Origin: Primula veris | Taxonomy: Eukaryota; Streptophyta; Magnoliopsida; Ericales; Primulaceae | NCBI GenBank assembly: GCA_963682055.1 | Contig: OY821747.1 | Span: 27,898,126 to 27,962,125 of the forward strand | Length of the DNA: 64,000 nucleotides | Direction: 5' to 3' | Shown here: positions 36,324 to 48,473 of the stretch, piece after piece | Position numbering within the stretch: position 1 is the stretch's first letter | Layout of the letters: each line of letters opens with the position of its first letter | Position numbers and translations under genes: made by a program | The notes under the pieces: model-generated | Seen by the model: the letters and a program-made list of their open reading frames with translations, nothing else | What the model was told of the DNA's origin: nothing | Database searches by the model: none

Positions 36324-39300
36324 ATGGATCCCAATGCTAGCGGCGGAGCAACGGCGGCGGCGATCGATGAGGCGGAGGTGGGGCCGATGGACTGTTTAAT
36401 GGAGGCGGCGACGGCGATGATCGGAGCGGCGGGGGAAGGGAGGAAGAAGAGAGGGAGGCCAGGTAGGGCGGTGACGGTGAGGAAGGTTACGGTGGCGACG
36501 GAGGAGGAGGGAGAAGATGTTTGTTTTCTGTGTTTCGACGGTGGGAGCTTGGTGTTATGTGATCGGAGGTATGTATAGGTTTAGTTATGTATGTGTGTAT
36601 TATGTATTTCAATTTGTAGTATAAAATTGAAATTATTAGTATTAGAGAATTCTTAGATTATGTATGTATGTATGTATTTCAGTATGTAGTGGAAAATTGG
36701 AACTATTATTATTAGTTAGAATTTTAGATTATGTATGTATGCATGTATGTATGCAAATTTGGAGCTATTTTTATTTGATAAGTTTTGATTATGTATGTTT
36801 GTACGTATAGGTTGAGGGATATATGTATGTTTGTATGTATTTCAGTATTTAGTGTAAAATTGGAACTGTTATTATTAGACAATTTTAGATTATGTATGTG
36901 TGTATGTATGTAGTGGACAATTGGAATTATTTTTATTCGACAGATTTAGATTACGTATGTATGTATTTCAGTATGTAGTGGAGAATTGGAACTATTTTTA
37001 TTTGACAATTTTAGATTAGGTATGTATGTATAGGGTGAGGGATATATGTATGTATGTATGTATGTATAGGTTGATGTATGTATGTATGTATAGGTTGAGG
37101 GATATATGTATCTGTGTATATGTATATATTTTCGACAATTGGAGCTAATTTTATTGGACAATTTTAGAATCTGTATATATAGGTTGAGGGATATGTGTAT
37201 CTGTGTATATCAGTATGTAGTGGACAATTGGAACTATTTTTATTCGACAATTTTTAGATTATGTATGTATGTTTGTATGTATGTATTTCAGTGTCTAGTG
37301 GACAATTGGAAATATTTGATAAGACAGTTTTAGATTATGTTTATGCGGACGCGTGTTTATGTGTGTGTGTATGTGTGTATGTATTTACGTATGTCTTAGT
37401 TGACAGGAAGGGAAACAAAGCAAAAGCAAGAGACAAAACACGAGAAAATATCGAAAGATTCTATTATTAACACGTGGAAAAATGTGAAAACACGAAACAG
37501 GACACGTGGTTTTTGAAAGGGGAATTGAAACTGTTTTTAATTAAGACAATTTTAGATTGTGTATTTCAGTATGTAGTGGACAGTTGGAACTATTTTCATT
37601 ATTTATGTGTTTACAGTCTTTCTTCTTCCCTGTTATTGAAGGTGATCATTTTAGATTTTTGTTAGTTGTTCTCTGTATGGATGGGAGGGACGAGGAACTA
37701 GGTGTAGGCTGAAAGGGCATAAATTATAAAAAAATATTTTTTTTTTTCATGAATATCATGCCGATTATAGCATTTAGCCCTCGCATTTAGAAAATATTGA
37801 ATTCCCCCTCCCCCTATGTTTCATGGATATCATGCCGATTATGGGATTTAGCCCTCGCATTATCGGAAAAAACGTTCCACCTCAACTTTAGAGATTGGAA
37901 ATGAGTATTTGAGGGTTTATTTATTCACTTGTTGTATGTAGGTACTTTTGCAGTGTTTTTATTTATTATTAATGATTTTCTGTTCTGTGATCGGATGTGA
38001 GAATTCTAGATTATGTTCGTGTATATAGTAATTATACTTGTTGGTATGTATATGCAAGTGTCTGTGTATCAGTCTATATCGGTCGATTGGCAATAACTAT
38101 TTTTATTTAATTTCTTGTTTTCTAATGAAATTTAGGGGATGCCCTAAGGCGTATCATCCGGCTTGTGTGAAACGGGATGAGGCATTTTTCCAGTCAAAGG
38201 CGAAATGGAATTGTGGTATGTTATGGACATGTTCTAATATTAGTATTTTCCGTCGCTTCTATGTTGAATTTAAATTAATGGTCTTTGTATAGTCTGGAAA
38301 AAATTTTAGAAGTCAAAGAACTGAGAGAAGTCAATATATATGATTATTTTTAGGAAATACAAGTACTATATTGGGACATTCTAAATTAAGGTAAGGGAGG
38401 GATTAATGATATTTAATCGCATGGGAGTAGGCATAGATGCTTCATATAAAGTTATAATTGATTGGGAGATGAGGAAAATGCACTAGGGTTGTATTGGTAT
38501 TGGTAGAAATGACGTTACAGCAAAATAGATTTTTTCATTGAATGAGGTAGTCAAAATGAGTCATGTACCCATGGCATATGCCTAAGTAACTAACTACTTA
38601 CCTTAAAGAAAGACGGTCGTTTATATCACACCATGTGCGAACTGGAGTATAGTCTATGAGAGATTTTGAAACCTAACATTAATTGAAGGCTAGATGTTTT
38701 CTTAAATAACAGTCTGTTTCCTGCGGCAATTAGATTTAATATAGGTATATGTAATAAATATGGAGCATGGTCATTACGGAATCAAAATACGACGTACATC
38801 ATAATGCCTTCTTATTTAGTAAGCGTTTGTCGTAGTCCCTTATAGAGGCTGTTGACAAGAAGGCTGGAAAATGATACATAAAAGATTCAGTTTGGTGGCT
38901 GTCATGTCCGTCAACTATCTCTTTTTCTACTAGTTCCAAAATGCATCAGCTCCACCCTCTTTTAAAACAATTGTTGCTTTTGTTTCTGTTACCTCCACAT
39001 TCTTTCTTTAGCTTCATGTATGTTTATACTACTTTTAGCAAGCATCTACAATATGTTCTCTGGCTCTTTCTATGTGTTGCACCCGAGCAATCTTTAACTA
39101 TTGACCTGTTGTGAGGCTTTTAATATGGTTTTATGCATCACAGGTTGGCATATTTGTAGTATATGTCAGAAGGCTGCGCACCATATGTGCTATACGTGTA
39201 CGTATTCATTGTGCAAGACATGTACTAAAGATTCAGAATACTTATCTGTACGAGGGAACAAAGGATTTTGTGCACCTTGTATGCGAACTGTTATGTTGAT

Positions 39301-42300
39301 CGAGGACATTGCTCCAGGAATTAAAGAAACGGTATGCACAATTTACTTTGTTTTGAGACGTTAAAACAGGATACTAAATTAGTAAAATTCCCTCGTTTAA
39401 TGATAAACTTCTGTAAGCTAAATGCTCTCCTTAGTTGTAGTGTTAATTTAGTCAAAATTGTCCTTGGTCTTTATTGAAAGTCTAATTGACCTAAGAAATC
39501 TAGTGAATGGGCCATATCCTAATATTAGGAAAGATTGTAAAAGCTTGTGAGATTAATATAGTAACCTCTTCTCAAGGATTTCTATAATTAAGAACTCAAT
39601 TATAGCTTCTCATGTAGATTTGCGTATAAAATAGAAATAGTGAAAAGTTATTCTTTAGTTGATTTAGGCTTAAAGCATAACGTCACCCTTTGTGGTCATA
39701 ATACTTCTGCTATTTTTAATTACCGTACAACGTTTTTCAATAGCCTTTTTGGCATATTGCCCATTTAAATTTTATCTAATAAAGTTTAGTTCTGGAAGCT
39801 ATAATAGCACATTTGAGAAAAACAACGGAAGCCATAAAATCTTGAGTTGATCTATTAGGTAAGTGCAGTTAACATATTCCCTTACATATCCTTGGAATAA
39901 TTGTTTATGCAAGACATTCGAGATGTATTAATGGAATGGTTTCTTGCTTGATGTAGTTTTTAATATTGTTTAATCCAAGCATCTTATATGAATTTCCTTG
40001 ATGGTAGTCCTAGTGTTCACCCTATGTGTCCTTCCCCAATCTCTAAGCTCCTATGAAATTTTACAAGCCATCTCTTGTACTGGGTCTCAAGCTCTTTGTC
40101 ACGCCACTAATAGTTCCAACGGCAGCGAATTTTAGTTACTGAAATTTGGTTATCATTGTTAGTTAGGGCTGTAGGTTGTTAAATCTTGTCCGACTTCACA
40201 TTCAAAATAAGCCTATCATGGTTGAATCTATGTCCTTGGCTTAGCGAATTGAACATGATTGGGTAGGAGAACCCACCTTTTCAGGCTTTCATAGTTTTCT
40301 AAATTCTGATTTGGTCCGAGTTTCCGTGTTCACTAAGTTGGGAGATAAATTAACTTCAAATGCCTGTTTTAGCGTATTAGATGTATGTAAATGGCTTGAA
40401 GCTTAGAGTTATTCCCAACTTTGGTTTCAGTCTTTTGGTGTATGGTAGTGCTGGTGATAACTAAAGTTTCTGCTTTTAGTTTTCACAAACTGAAAAATAT
40501 CACACTGTCAGTTACGGGTTTCGATGAATCATGAAGAGTAGCTCCCATCTTTTCTTCTTTTGGAACTGGAGAATAATTTTTCCAGATTGATGTTGATTTA
40601 CTGCTTATTTAATCTCCGTTACTTGCATACCATCTTGTCTTCTACTTCATTTAAAGTTCTTTGACATTGCAACAACTCTTGACATGTAGGTTCAAGTAGA
40701 TTTTGATGACAAGACTAGTTGGGAGTACCTTTTCAAAATGTACTGGATTTACCTGAAGGGGAAACTATCTTTAACTTTAGACGAACTTACTCAAGCTAAA
40801 AAACCATGTAAAGAAGTTGTACCCACTGCTCGTAAAGGCAAACTATCTTTAACTTTAGGCGAACTTACTCAAGCGAAAAAACCATGTAAAGAAGTTGCAC
40901 CCATTGCTCGTAAGGAGCAGCGCCTGGATGTTTTTAATAGCAATAGTGATTGCAAAAGTTCAATTTCAGACGTCCCTTTGGAGTTATCAGATTCGAAAAA
41001 GAGAAAGAAAAAGGAGCAACTTATTTTACCCAGCATAGTTGATTGTCAGAAAACAGACAAGTCCAGTGGAAAAAGCTCAACTTTATCAGGGTCCAAAGAA
41101 TGGGCAACTAAAGAACTCTTGGAATTTGTGGCACATATGAGAAATGGTGACGTATCTATGGTGTTACCATTTGATGTTCAAGGTCTTTTGCTGGAATATA
41201 TAAAGAGAAACAATCTCCGGGACCCTCAGAAGAAAAGTCAAATTATATGTGATGCTAGGCTTACGAATCTTTTCTTAAAACCCCGAGTTGGTCATTTTGA
41301 AATGTTAAAACTTCTCGAGTATCACTTTCTTATAAAGGAAGAGATTCACAAAGAGGATATTTTGGATAACATTCGCGCTCCAAATCATGTAGAGGGTGGT
41401 GGGAACAATGAAAGCTTTTTGAAGACAGAAAACAAAATTAAAAAACGGAAAAAACGGAAAAAAGTTGAAGACAGAGGGCAGCAAACAAATCTTGAGGAAT
41501 TTGCAGCTATTGATGTTCATAACATCAAATTAATTTATTTACGTCGTAGTTTGATGGAAAATTTGGTAACTTCTAGTGGAAATTTTCCTGATAAAGTTCT
41601 TGGCTCGATTGTGCGAATAAGAATCTCCACTGCTGATCTGAAGCAAGATATGTATAGGCTTGTCCAAGTAGTAGGTATACATTTGATTCCTTTTTGTGTT
41701 ACCATCTTAAGTGCTCTTATTGTATAAAATATCCTGCCATCTGTAACATACCTGTACTGTTTGTTTTCAGGTACATTTAAGGCCTCTGTTCCTTATAAAA
41801 TCGGTGGGAAGACCGTGGATGTAATGCTAAAAATATTGAACTTGAATAAGAAAGAGCTTGTAGCAATTGATGCCATCTCTAATCAAGATTTTTCAGAGGT
41901 GATTGTTTAGCACTTCTCTTAATTAGCTCTTGCAGTTACATCATCATCATCAAACTAAGCCTTAAACCCCAAGAAAATGGGGTCGGCTAAAAGAAGCAAT
42001 ACATGTTTTGTTACCAGGAAGTAGATAACCTGAGATAATGAACTTGGTCTTAACATGGACTGTACTGTACTTTTGCAATCTTTATGGTGCCGACTTTATT
42101 TTTTAGATTAAGTATATGCTTTAATAATTCATTCCTTCTTCTTTCACGACCACCTATTATTTATTCCATCTTCTTTCATTCTCATCTCCAGCGGATCTGA
42201 ATATGTAGTTTGTATTTTCTGTTAGATAACATTAGTCATTGGCCTTCTTTGGTTGCAGCTTTTAAGCTTAGATTGTCTGCTTAAAAGCTAGGCAGTATTT

Positions 42301-45300
42301 CGTTGATCAGCATAAAAACTGAGCTTTTTTAGATTTTTGGCCTGAAAAGGCTGGAAGCTTGAACTGGATAAACCTAGCTTCTCTCTGAAGCTCAAAATAT
42401 CCAGCTCACTTGCTTAAGAGCTGTAACCAACAACCCCTCTGTTGATACTCATATCTCCGTTTAATCTTTCTGGATCTTTATCTAAAACTGTGATATTATT
42501 CTTCCAGGATGAATGCAGACGTTTTCGCCAAAGCATTAAATGCGGATTTCTTAAGCGGATGACTGTAGTAAGTTAGGATCTTGATTATTCATATATGCAA
42601 AATATTTGTAAATTACACTCACCTCTAATGGTGTCCATGATTTGGTATAGGGCCAGGTCCAGGAAAAGGCAAGGGCACTTCAGGAAGTTAGGCTCAACGA
42701 TGTATGTTAGTTGAGCTTTAACTAGAATAGAGTATTCATCTCTTGAAAATTTATTTCTTACTAGCTCTTTTTTTTTCTATCTTTTGTCATGCTTATACTT
42801 TATATTCTGATCCAATATTGTAGTGTCTGGAAGCTGAGATATTGCGGCTTAACCATCTCCGGGATCGAGCAAGTGAAAATGGGCGCAAGAAAGAATATCC
42901 TTTTCATCTTTACATTATATTTTAATGATTTACTTTATTATCTGCATATCATTTCCAGCCTCTTATTTATGCCAAATCGGTGACACCTCTCAGAGGTTGT
43001 TTGTAGTTATATAGTAGATATGAAAATATACAAATTCTCCAATCTATCTTTCTGTTTAAGAGTGTTTATATTGTTCAAGGGTCTGGACCCCAAACAGTTA
43101 AAAAGAGGAGTTTTTTATAATAAAAAGGACGTTATGTGGAGATATCTTTGAAAATACTTAAAAGACAATTGTGTTTGACAATGCTAATTAAGTAATATGG
43201 GTTAGTTTCATAAGAATAATGCCAAGCATCTGCTGATTTCCATCAAAGTTTCCCTTGACATAATTACGCTTAGAGAATGTGTAGAGAAGATAGACCTTCT
43301 GAAGACATCCGAGGAACGTCAACGCAGATTAAATAAAGTTCCTCAAGTACACGCAGATCCAAAAATGGATCCAAAGTGCGAGTCTGATGACGATACTGGC
43401 CAAATTCATAAACAGAAACAAGGTCATTTACTTTACTTTTTTTCTTCTTCGATTTCCCTTCAATCTGTTCTTTTTTCTTTTTTCATAATAATCTTTCTGT
43501 CAATGCAGCTGATCAAGTAAAATCGAGAAAATCTGGATTTAAGAAACTTGGAAGGGACCCAATCTCCACACAAAATAAAATTAAACAAGCGAAATTAAAT
43601 TTGGAAAAAGGACCGTCAAGCAGATTGGGAAAGAACGTCCCTGAGTTGCAGAAAAAGAAAGATGCAAATGTATCAAAATCTCCAACAGTCTATATCTCTA
43701 ACGGTAGCCCACCATCAGCATCTAATAGTGAGATAGAGAAAATATGGCATTATAGAGATCCCACTGGAAATATACAAGGACCATTTTGTATAATACAATT
43801 GCGAAAGTGGAGCACAAGTGGGTATTTTCCACCTGATATGATGGTATGGAATATTAACAGTGAAGAAGTTGAATCTCTACACTTGGCTGATGTGTTAAGT
43901 GGAAACTTTCATAAAGCTTTACCATTACGATCAAACACAGCCTTACCTATATGTGAAGATAGGCATAGCAGCACTGTTAATCCGACAATAGTAAATGACG
44001 GGAAATTAAATAATGGATCTTGGAACTGTAGTAGTGCTACTTCTAACGGAAATATTAGTTCAAATGGGAACACTATATGTGTAAATGCAGTGCATGAGAA
44101 CCAAACCGATAGTCATCATTTTTCTGCCCAGTCGTCTGTTGAAAGTTGGAGACCTTCAGCTGTAAATACTGCACCTGTTAAAAAAAAGGGGCTGGAGGAG
44201 TTACCAAGCCCTACTCCAAAGGCTAGTGGGAGAGAAGAGAAAGCTAGCTTGGATATACAAAATTCTCCAATTCTGTCGCGAATGATGATAGATACTGATG
44301 AAAAGGTTGATTCAAGCATTGGAAATTCACCAAGTTTGTTACTAAATGCGAAAGATAGGGACGAGAAAGTTCCAGCCACTGAGAGCACGCCACCTGCAAC
44401 TGCACAGAATCGTCATAGTTCTTCACCAAAGAGGGTTGATGACGATGTAAAAGGTATTTTGGGGAATCCAAATGTGCCAAGTCCTTCACCAAATCCAAGA
44501 GATAGAGATGAAAAGGCTGATACTGTTATTCAGAATCTACCAAGTCCCTCGCAGAAATCGGTTGATGATGATGTAAAAACGCATCTGCCAATTCAGAATA
44601 TGCCAAGTTCCTCGCTGGAACCAATAGATGATGATGTAAAGGGTGATTTGGGAATTCCAAATGTCCCAAGTCTCTCACCAAGTCCAATGGGTAGAGATGA
44701 AAATGCTAATATGCTTATTAAGAATCATCAAAGTCCCTCGAGAAAATCTGTTAATGATGATGTCAAAATGGATCTGCCCATTCAGAATATACCAAGTTCC
44801 TCACTGAAACCCATAGATAGCGACATGGAAGTTCTGGCCAATGAGAGCAAGCCACCTGGCATTAACTTGGCCTTAAGCTCAGCAACGCTGGAAGACAGAG
44901 ATGAGAAAGCTGGTACTAGTATTCAGAGTCTTTCAAGTCCCTCACCGAAGATTATTGACGAGGGTGGAAATGTTGGTCCGACCGCTCAGAAATTGCCTAG
45001 TTCCTCACAGGATACAAGAGATGATAATGAAAACGTTCAAACCAAAAATAGCACGCCACCTAGCCCTGACTTGAACTCTAATCCCAGCCCACCAATGCCG
45101 AGCAATGTAGATGAGAAAGCTTGTATTAGTATTAAGAAAAGTCTCTCGCCTAAGATGGTTGACAAGGAGAGAGAGATTGGTTCCACTGTTCAGAATTTAA
45201 CGAGTTTACCGGAAGAGAACGATAACCTTGGTTCTAATAAGAACACGCCAAGTAGCACTAGTTTGACCTGCAGCCCCCTCCCACCAGACCCAAATTACAG

Positions 45301-46372
45301 AGATGAGAAAGCTGTGATAGATATTCAGAATCTTTCTAGTGCCTCGCCAAATACGGCTAATGATGATGGTGAAGCTGATCCCGGTCAGAGATTACCAAAC
45401 AACCTGTCATATCCAGAAGATGGGAACGAGAAAGCTCAGTCCATCAAGAGCACGCCACCTGTCCCTGACGTAGCAGAGGTTAGTAGTAAGAGAGATGAGA
45501 AAGCTGTGATAGATATTCAGAATCTTCCTACTACCTTGCCAGAGATGGTTAATGGTGATGGGGAACCTGATCCGACGGAACAAAAGTTACCAAAAAGCCC
45601 TTCATATCCACAAGATAGGAACGAGTCCGACATAATATCCCTTTCCAGCATAGTAGAGGTTAGTAAGAGAGATGAGAAAGCTAATATAGATATTCAGAAT
45701 CTTCTAAGTCCCTCGTTTAAGATGGTCCATGAAAATGAAAAAGTTGATTTGTCGCCAAATACAAGCGATAGGTGTAAAAAAGTGGAACCGAAAGAGAAAA
45801 TGCCTTGTGAAAAAACACCTGATTTGTGCAATAGTGAAGCTGCTACCAGCTGTGACCAATTTGCATCTCCTCCTACTTCCAATCATTTTTTCAGTCCATC
45901 TAATGGGATGGCATTTGATTACGAGCCTATCGAGTTTATGACTCTGGGTGACGATTTGGTCTCAGATCTATTAGCTGAAGTTGATGCAATGGAGACTCAT
46001 GGTGACGTTGCGATGTACCCGGATGATGATTTCTTTGATTTTGTGAAAAACGATGATGTAAGTGAGCCACATGGTCCCACTGAGTTTGATATTTTCGATC
46101 ACAGCAAAAAGTCTAATGGGGAAGCCTCGACAAGCAATATAGAAAGAGTAGATACCTGGCATAAGCGTGACTCAGGCAACCGAACAGAAATTGGTCCGAA
46201 TAATCAAATAGTTTCGAATAATTTGGAGGGTAATACTTGTTCGGGTTTTGGAGGGTTAACTGAAGGAATGGCTTACATGGGTTGGGGATCTAACCCGGGT
46301 TTAACACAGGTAAATATGGATATTAATGAAAACACATCGTTTGGATTTATGGGTCATGAGAGACGGCGATGA
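36324..46372 (+). CDS. NERD / CCCH-44-like chromatin protein (AT-hook, PHD, SWIB, Plus-3, GYF)
   Basis: My exon model is 36,324-36,568; 38,136-38,215; 39,144-39,331; 40,690-41,674; 41,771-41,898; 42,508-42,567; 42,651-42,701; 42,824-42,894; 43,268-43,422; 43,509-46,372. The sum is 4,827 nt, giving 1,608 residues, and the frame is kept at every junction. Domains: an AT-hook-like KKRGRPGR (about residues 41-48); a PHD finger starting VCFLC (67-70) and running through GCPKAYHPAC and the HICSIC region to about 140; SWIB about 305-390; Plus-3 about 443-580; GYF about 733-775 (IWHYRDPTGNIQGPF). A low-complexity linker (about 890-1,405) of DRDEKA/IQNLPSPS repeats follows. The Arabidopsis relatives, NERD (CCCH-19) and CCCH-44, are PHD-GYF proteins; NERD acts in AGO2-linked RNA-directed silencing. 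The expected C-terminal CCCH finger lies behind the TGA at 46,370. Eight of the nine introns are GT-AG; intron 8 is AT-AC. The ATG is the first in frame after the 5'UTR-like region. Confidence 0.9.
36569..38135 (+). repeat. Intron 1 with TATG microsatellite and ~110-bp degenerate minisatellite
   Basis: From about 36,570 to 37,600 the phrase 'atttcagtatgtagtggaca' plus 'attggaactatttttatt' and 'gacaattttagattatg' recurs about eight times with (TATG)n runs between. Each unit carries TTTCAG, a look-alike of a 3' splice site. The small ORFs here are repeat artefacts. Confidence 0.85.
40759..40915 (+). repeat. 78-bp in-frame tandem duplication in exon 4
   Basis: GKLSLTL(D/G)ELTQAKKPCK is coded twice in a row, 26 codons apart, with only a few substitutions. 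It lies between the PHD and SWIB regions. Confidence 0.9.
41945..42010. repeat. Dispersed plant repeat with GGGGTCGGCTA in intron 5
   Basis: AAGCCTTAAACCCC followed by AAATGGGGTCGGCTAAAAGA is a phrase widespread in plant introns. I do not assign its class. Confidence 0.45.
42241..42437. mobile_element. Fold-back MITE-like repeat in intron 5
   Basis: The left end GGCCTTCTTTGGTTGCAGCT and right end AGCTGTAACCAACAACCCC are imperfect inverted repeats of the GG(G)...TTTGGTT type common in Tourist-like elements. The inner part is rich in AAGCTT/AGCTT. Target duplication is not clear. Confidence 0.5.
42895..43267 (+). other. U12-type AT-AC intron (intron 8 of the NERD-like gene)
   Basis: The donor is exactly ATATCCTTTT at 42,895. 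The branch-site-like TTTCCCTTGAC ends at 43,259, and the acceptor is ATAATTAC ending at 43,267. Splicing here joins ...RKK-E-LRECVEK in frame, matching the conserved Plus-3/helical region of the family. No GT-AG alternative restores that frame. Confidence 0.88.
44221..45760 (+). repeat. Degenerate coding repeat in exon 10
   Basis: About a dozen units of the form DRDEKA...IQNLPSPSPK(x)VDDDVK, each roughly 20-45 codons. They make an acidic, Ser/Pro-rich, probably disordered linker. Confidence 0.8.
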
Positions 46373-46486
46373 AAAGATGTTGGTAGTGGATATGGAGCGA
46401 AGTCTCAGCTCCCAAAAGCAACTGTGTTTGTAAATTGTTATGAGTATTGCAAGGAGGGTGAAACTTGCAATTGTTTGCACCCATAA
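46373..46486 (+). pseudogene. Remnant of a CCCH zinc finger beyond the stop codon
   Basis: Reading on in the same frame past the TGA gives 37 more codons ending EYCKEGETCNCLHP and TAA (46,484-46,486). The C-x5-C-x3-H part of a CCCH finger is intact. The first Cys spacing is short (C-x3-C rather than the usual x7-8). Family members end with this finger, so it is either lost or reached only by readthrough. Confidence 0.7.
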
Positions 46487-47846
46487 TTGCTCATTATATA
46501 TTCAAGGTGTTTAATTCGTACTATCAGATATTAGTGTAAGATCATTCTTTTTCTTGGATAAAAAGCTCCATACGAAATGATGGTGGTGTAATGTAACCCA
46601 GACATTATAAGTAATTAATTGCCTGTGAAAGAAGACACAGTTAAATGTTTGTCATTGCCACTTACTAACATTTGTTAATAGTTTCTGCAAGTGTTCATTA
46701 AATGGCAGTAATGAAATTACCTTGCACAGGACGGCAAACACAGCAATTACGCCCCCTACATGAGGTGGTGGAATCAAGATTCTTTCGTTTTTAAAAATTA
46801 TAAGTAAAATACACGGTTATAAAATTATGTGTTTCATCTTTGTCGGAATGGCAGGATGTTGGAAGGACGGGCGGACTTCCCCAGTTCTTTCACTGCCTTC
46901 ATTTGGCCCTTTTGCTAAGAGTTTCTGAATAAAAGTTATGGTGGTGTTATTCTTAGTTATTGCCCATTGCAAACTATTATAATCACAATTCACATGCAAA
47001 TATACTATATATATATTATTTACTGAGTTACTGCATTACTGTAGTGAAAAAGTCAAGAGGCTGTTTCCAAGGAAAAAAAACTTACGAAAAAAATATCAAC
47101 TAGACCAATCATGTCTTCAACTAAAAAAACCAAATTATTCTGGCTTGTTTTTTTTTTCGTCAATTCCTACAATAACATAAAGAAACTATATTTCCATTCA
47201 TTGAAGTTTAAACAACGAAACTTAGTTGTCGGAGATCATGAAATAACTATTGATAGTAAAAGAATGGCGAACTATTCGAGCGGTTCATTTTTCCTTGAAA
47301 CAGTAGTACATTTACGTTTCCTTTTTTCTGAGTGTGTGAGAAAAGTTGGGCTAATCCTTGAAATTTCTTGTATTTTCAGGCTAAAGAACCTGAAAAACTA
47401 TCCTTTTATGCTCGATAACCGAATAGACTTTAGACTTGAACACAAAGTAAAAAGGCAAAAAACGAAATCCAAATTTTAACAGCTACAACAGAGGGACTTT
47501 TGTTCTTCAGGCTAGTTTGCTAACTGAGTACACATTTTCACCTTTGGATTGGTCTCCCTCAAATTAACAGTGTCAGTACCTTTGAAAAATATTTTATGTC
47601 AGTGTGTAACATGAGGAGGAAAAATTACGTTCATTTGTATGTGTTGCATTGTAATAAAATTATGAGTGATAATATAAGGACAGATGTTTTGACAGAAACT
47701 CTTGCAGATACTTAATATAGATCATTCATTTACCCTCGTATACATGATCTGATGGTCCATATTGAGTTTCTGTGATAGTCTATATCGAAAAGTCTCTCCT
47801 TATATCATCACTCTAAAATTATTATTGTTTCACAATATAACAATAA
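46487..47846. other. Intergenic region / 3'UTR
   Basis: Presumed 3'UTR of the NERD-like gene at the left. An open frame of 122 codons at 47,111-47,479 has no recognisable domain, so I do not call it a gene. Nothing else is seen. Confidence 0.4.
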
Positions 47847-47919
47847 GCCCGTCTAGCTCAGTTGGTAGAGCGCAAGGCTCTTAACCTTGTGGTCGAGGGT
47901 TCGAGCCCCTCGGTGGGCG
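47847..47919 (+). tRNA. tRNA-Lys (CTT)
   Basis: The 7-bp acceptor stem GCCCGTC pairs with GGTGGGC (two G-U pairs). A-box TAGCTCAGTTGG, B-box GGTTCGAGCCC. The anticodon loop CTCTTAA is closed by CAAGG/CCTTG, with anticodon CTT at 47,880-47,882. The discriminator is G. A T-run at about 47,929 can end Pol III transcription. There is no intron. Confidence 0.97.
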
Positions 47920-47928
47920 CTTCTTCTT

Positions 47929-47935
47929 TTTTTAA
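47929..47935 (+). terminator. Pol III terminator of tRNA-Lys
   Basis: A run of seven T's ten bases after the tRNA. Confidence 0.75.
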
Positions 47936-48470
47936 AGCAATTTCTGTTGGTATCATTTTTAACTACAAAAACTTTTCCCATTTTCATTGCACGGCAACTC
48001 ACTTATCTCCCAAGGGCCGTTTGTTCATTTTGTACACATCAATAACTTCTATACAGTTTATTTAATTATTTTATTAACTTTTTAAACAAAATGTATTTAT
48101 TATAAAAGTAACCTTGTTTTACACATGCAAGGTGTTTCTAATGCTTTCCTAGATCTTATTATTCTGGGTAGAAATAGTGAATATATATGATGGTTAAAAT
48201 GCCTTTCTTCTTGAAAAAAGTTGTGCAGACATTGAGAAATGACCTGGTGGTAATTATTAAACACTTTCAGGAGGAAATGTGTGAAAACCCCTCCCTACAT
48301 TTATCATTTAACTAACCCGGAGATAATGAGTCCACTGGCAAAATGGCAAGAGTCAGATCACCTGGCCTGATTTGAAATATAAGCTTAGATGATCGCTGTT
48401 CTTATATTTTCGCTGATATGTAATATTGAAACATAGAGTTGCCATCTGTTCATTGCACCGTCTCAGGTTT
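47936..48470. other. Intergenic DNA
   Basis: No coding or repeat feature is recognised between the tRNA terminator and the synthetase fragment. Confidence 0.4.
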
Positions 48471-48473
48471 TGG

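Noticed and set aside
47111..47479. 122-codon ORF as a gene or organelle-derived insert
   Set aside because: No recognisable domain, no splice or promoter signals; I could not match it to a plastid or mitochondrial gene by eye.
47862..48065. 67-codon ORF
   Set aside because: Starts inside the tRNA-Lys gene; a shadow of the tRNA sequence.
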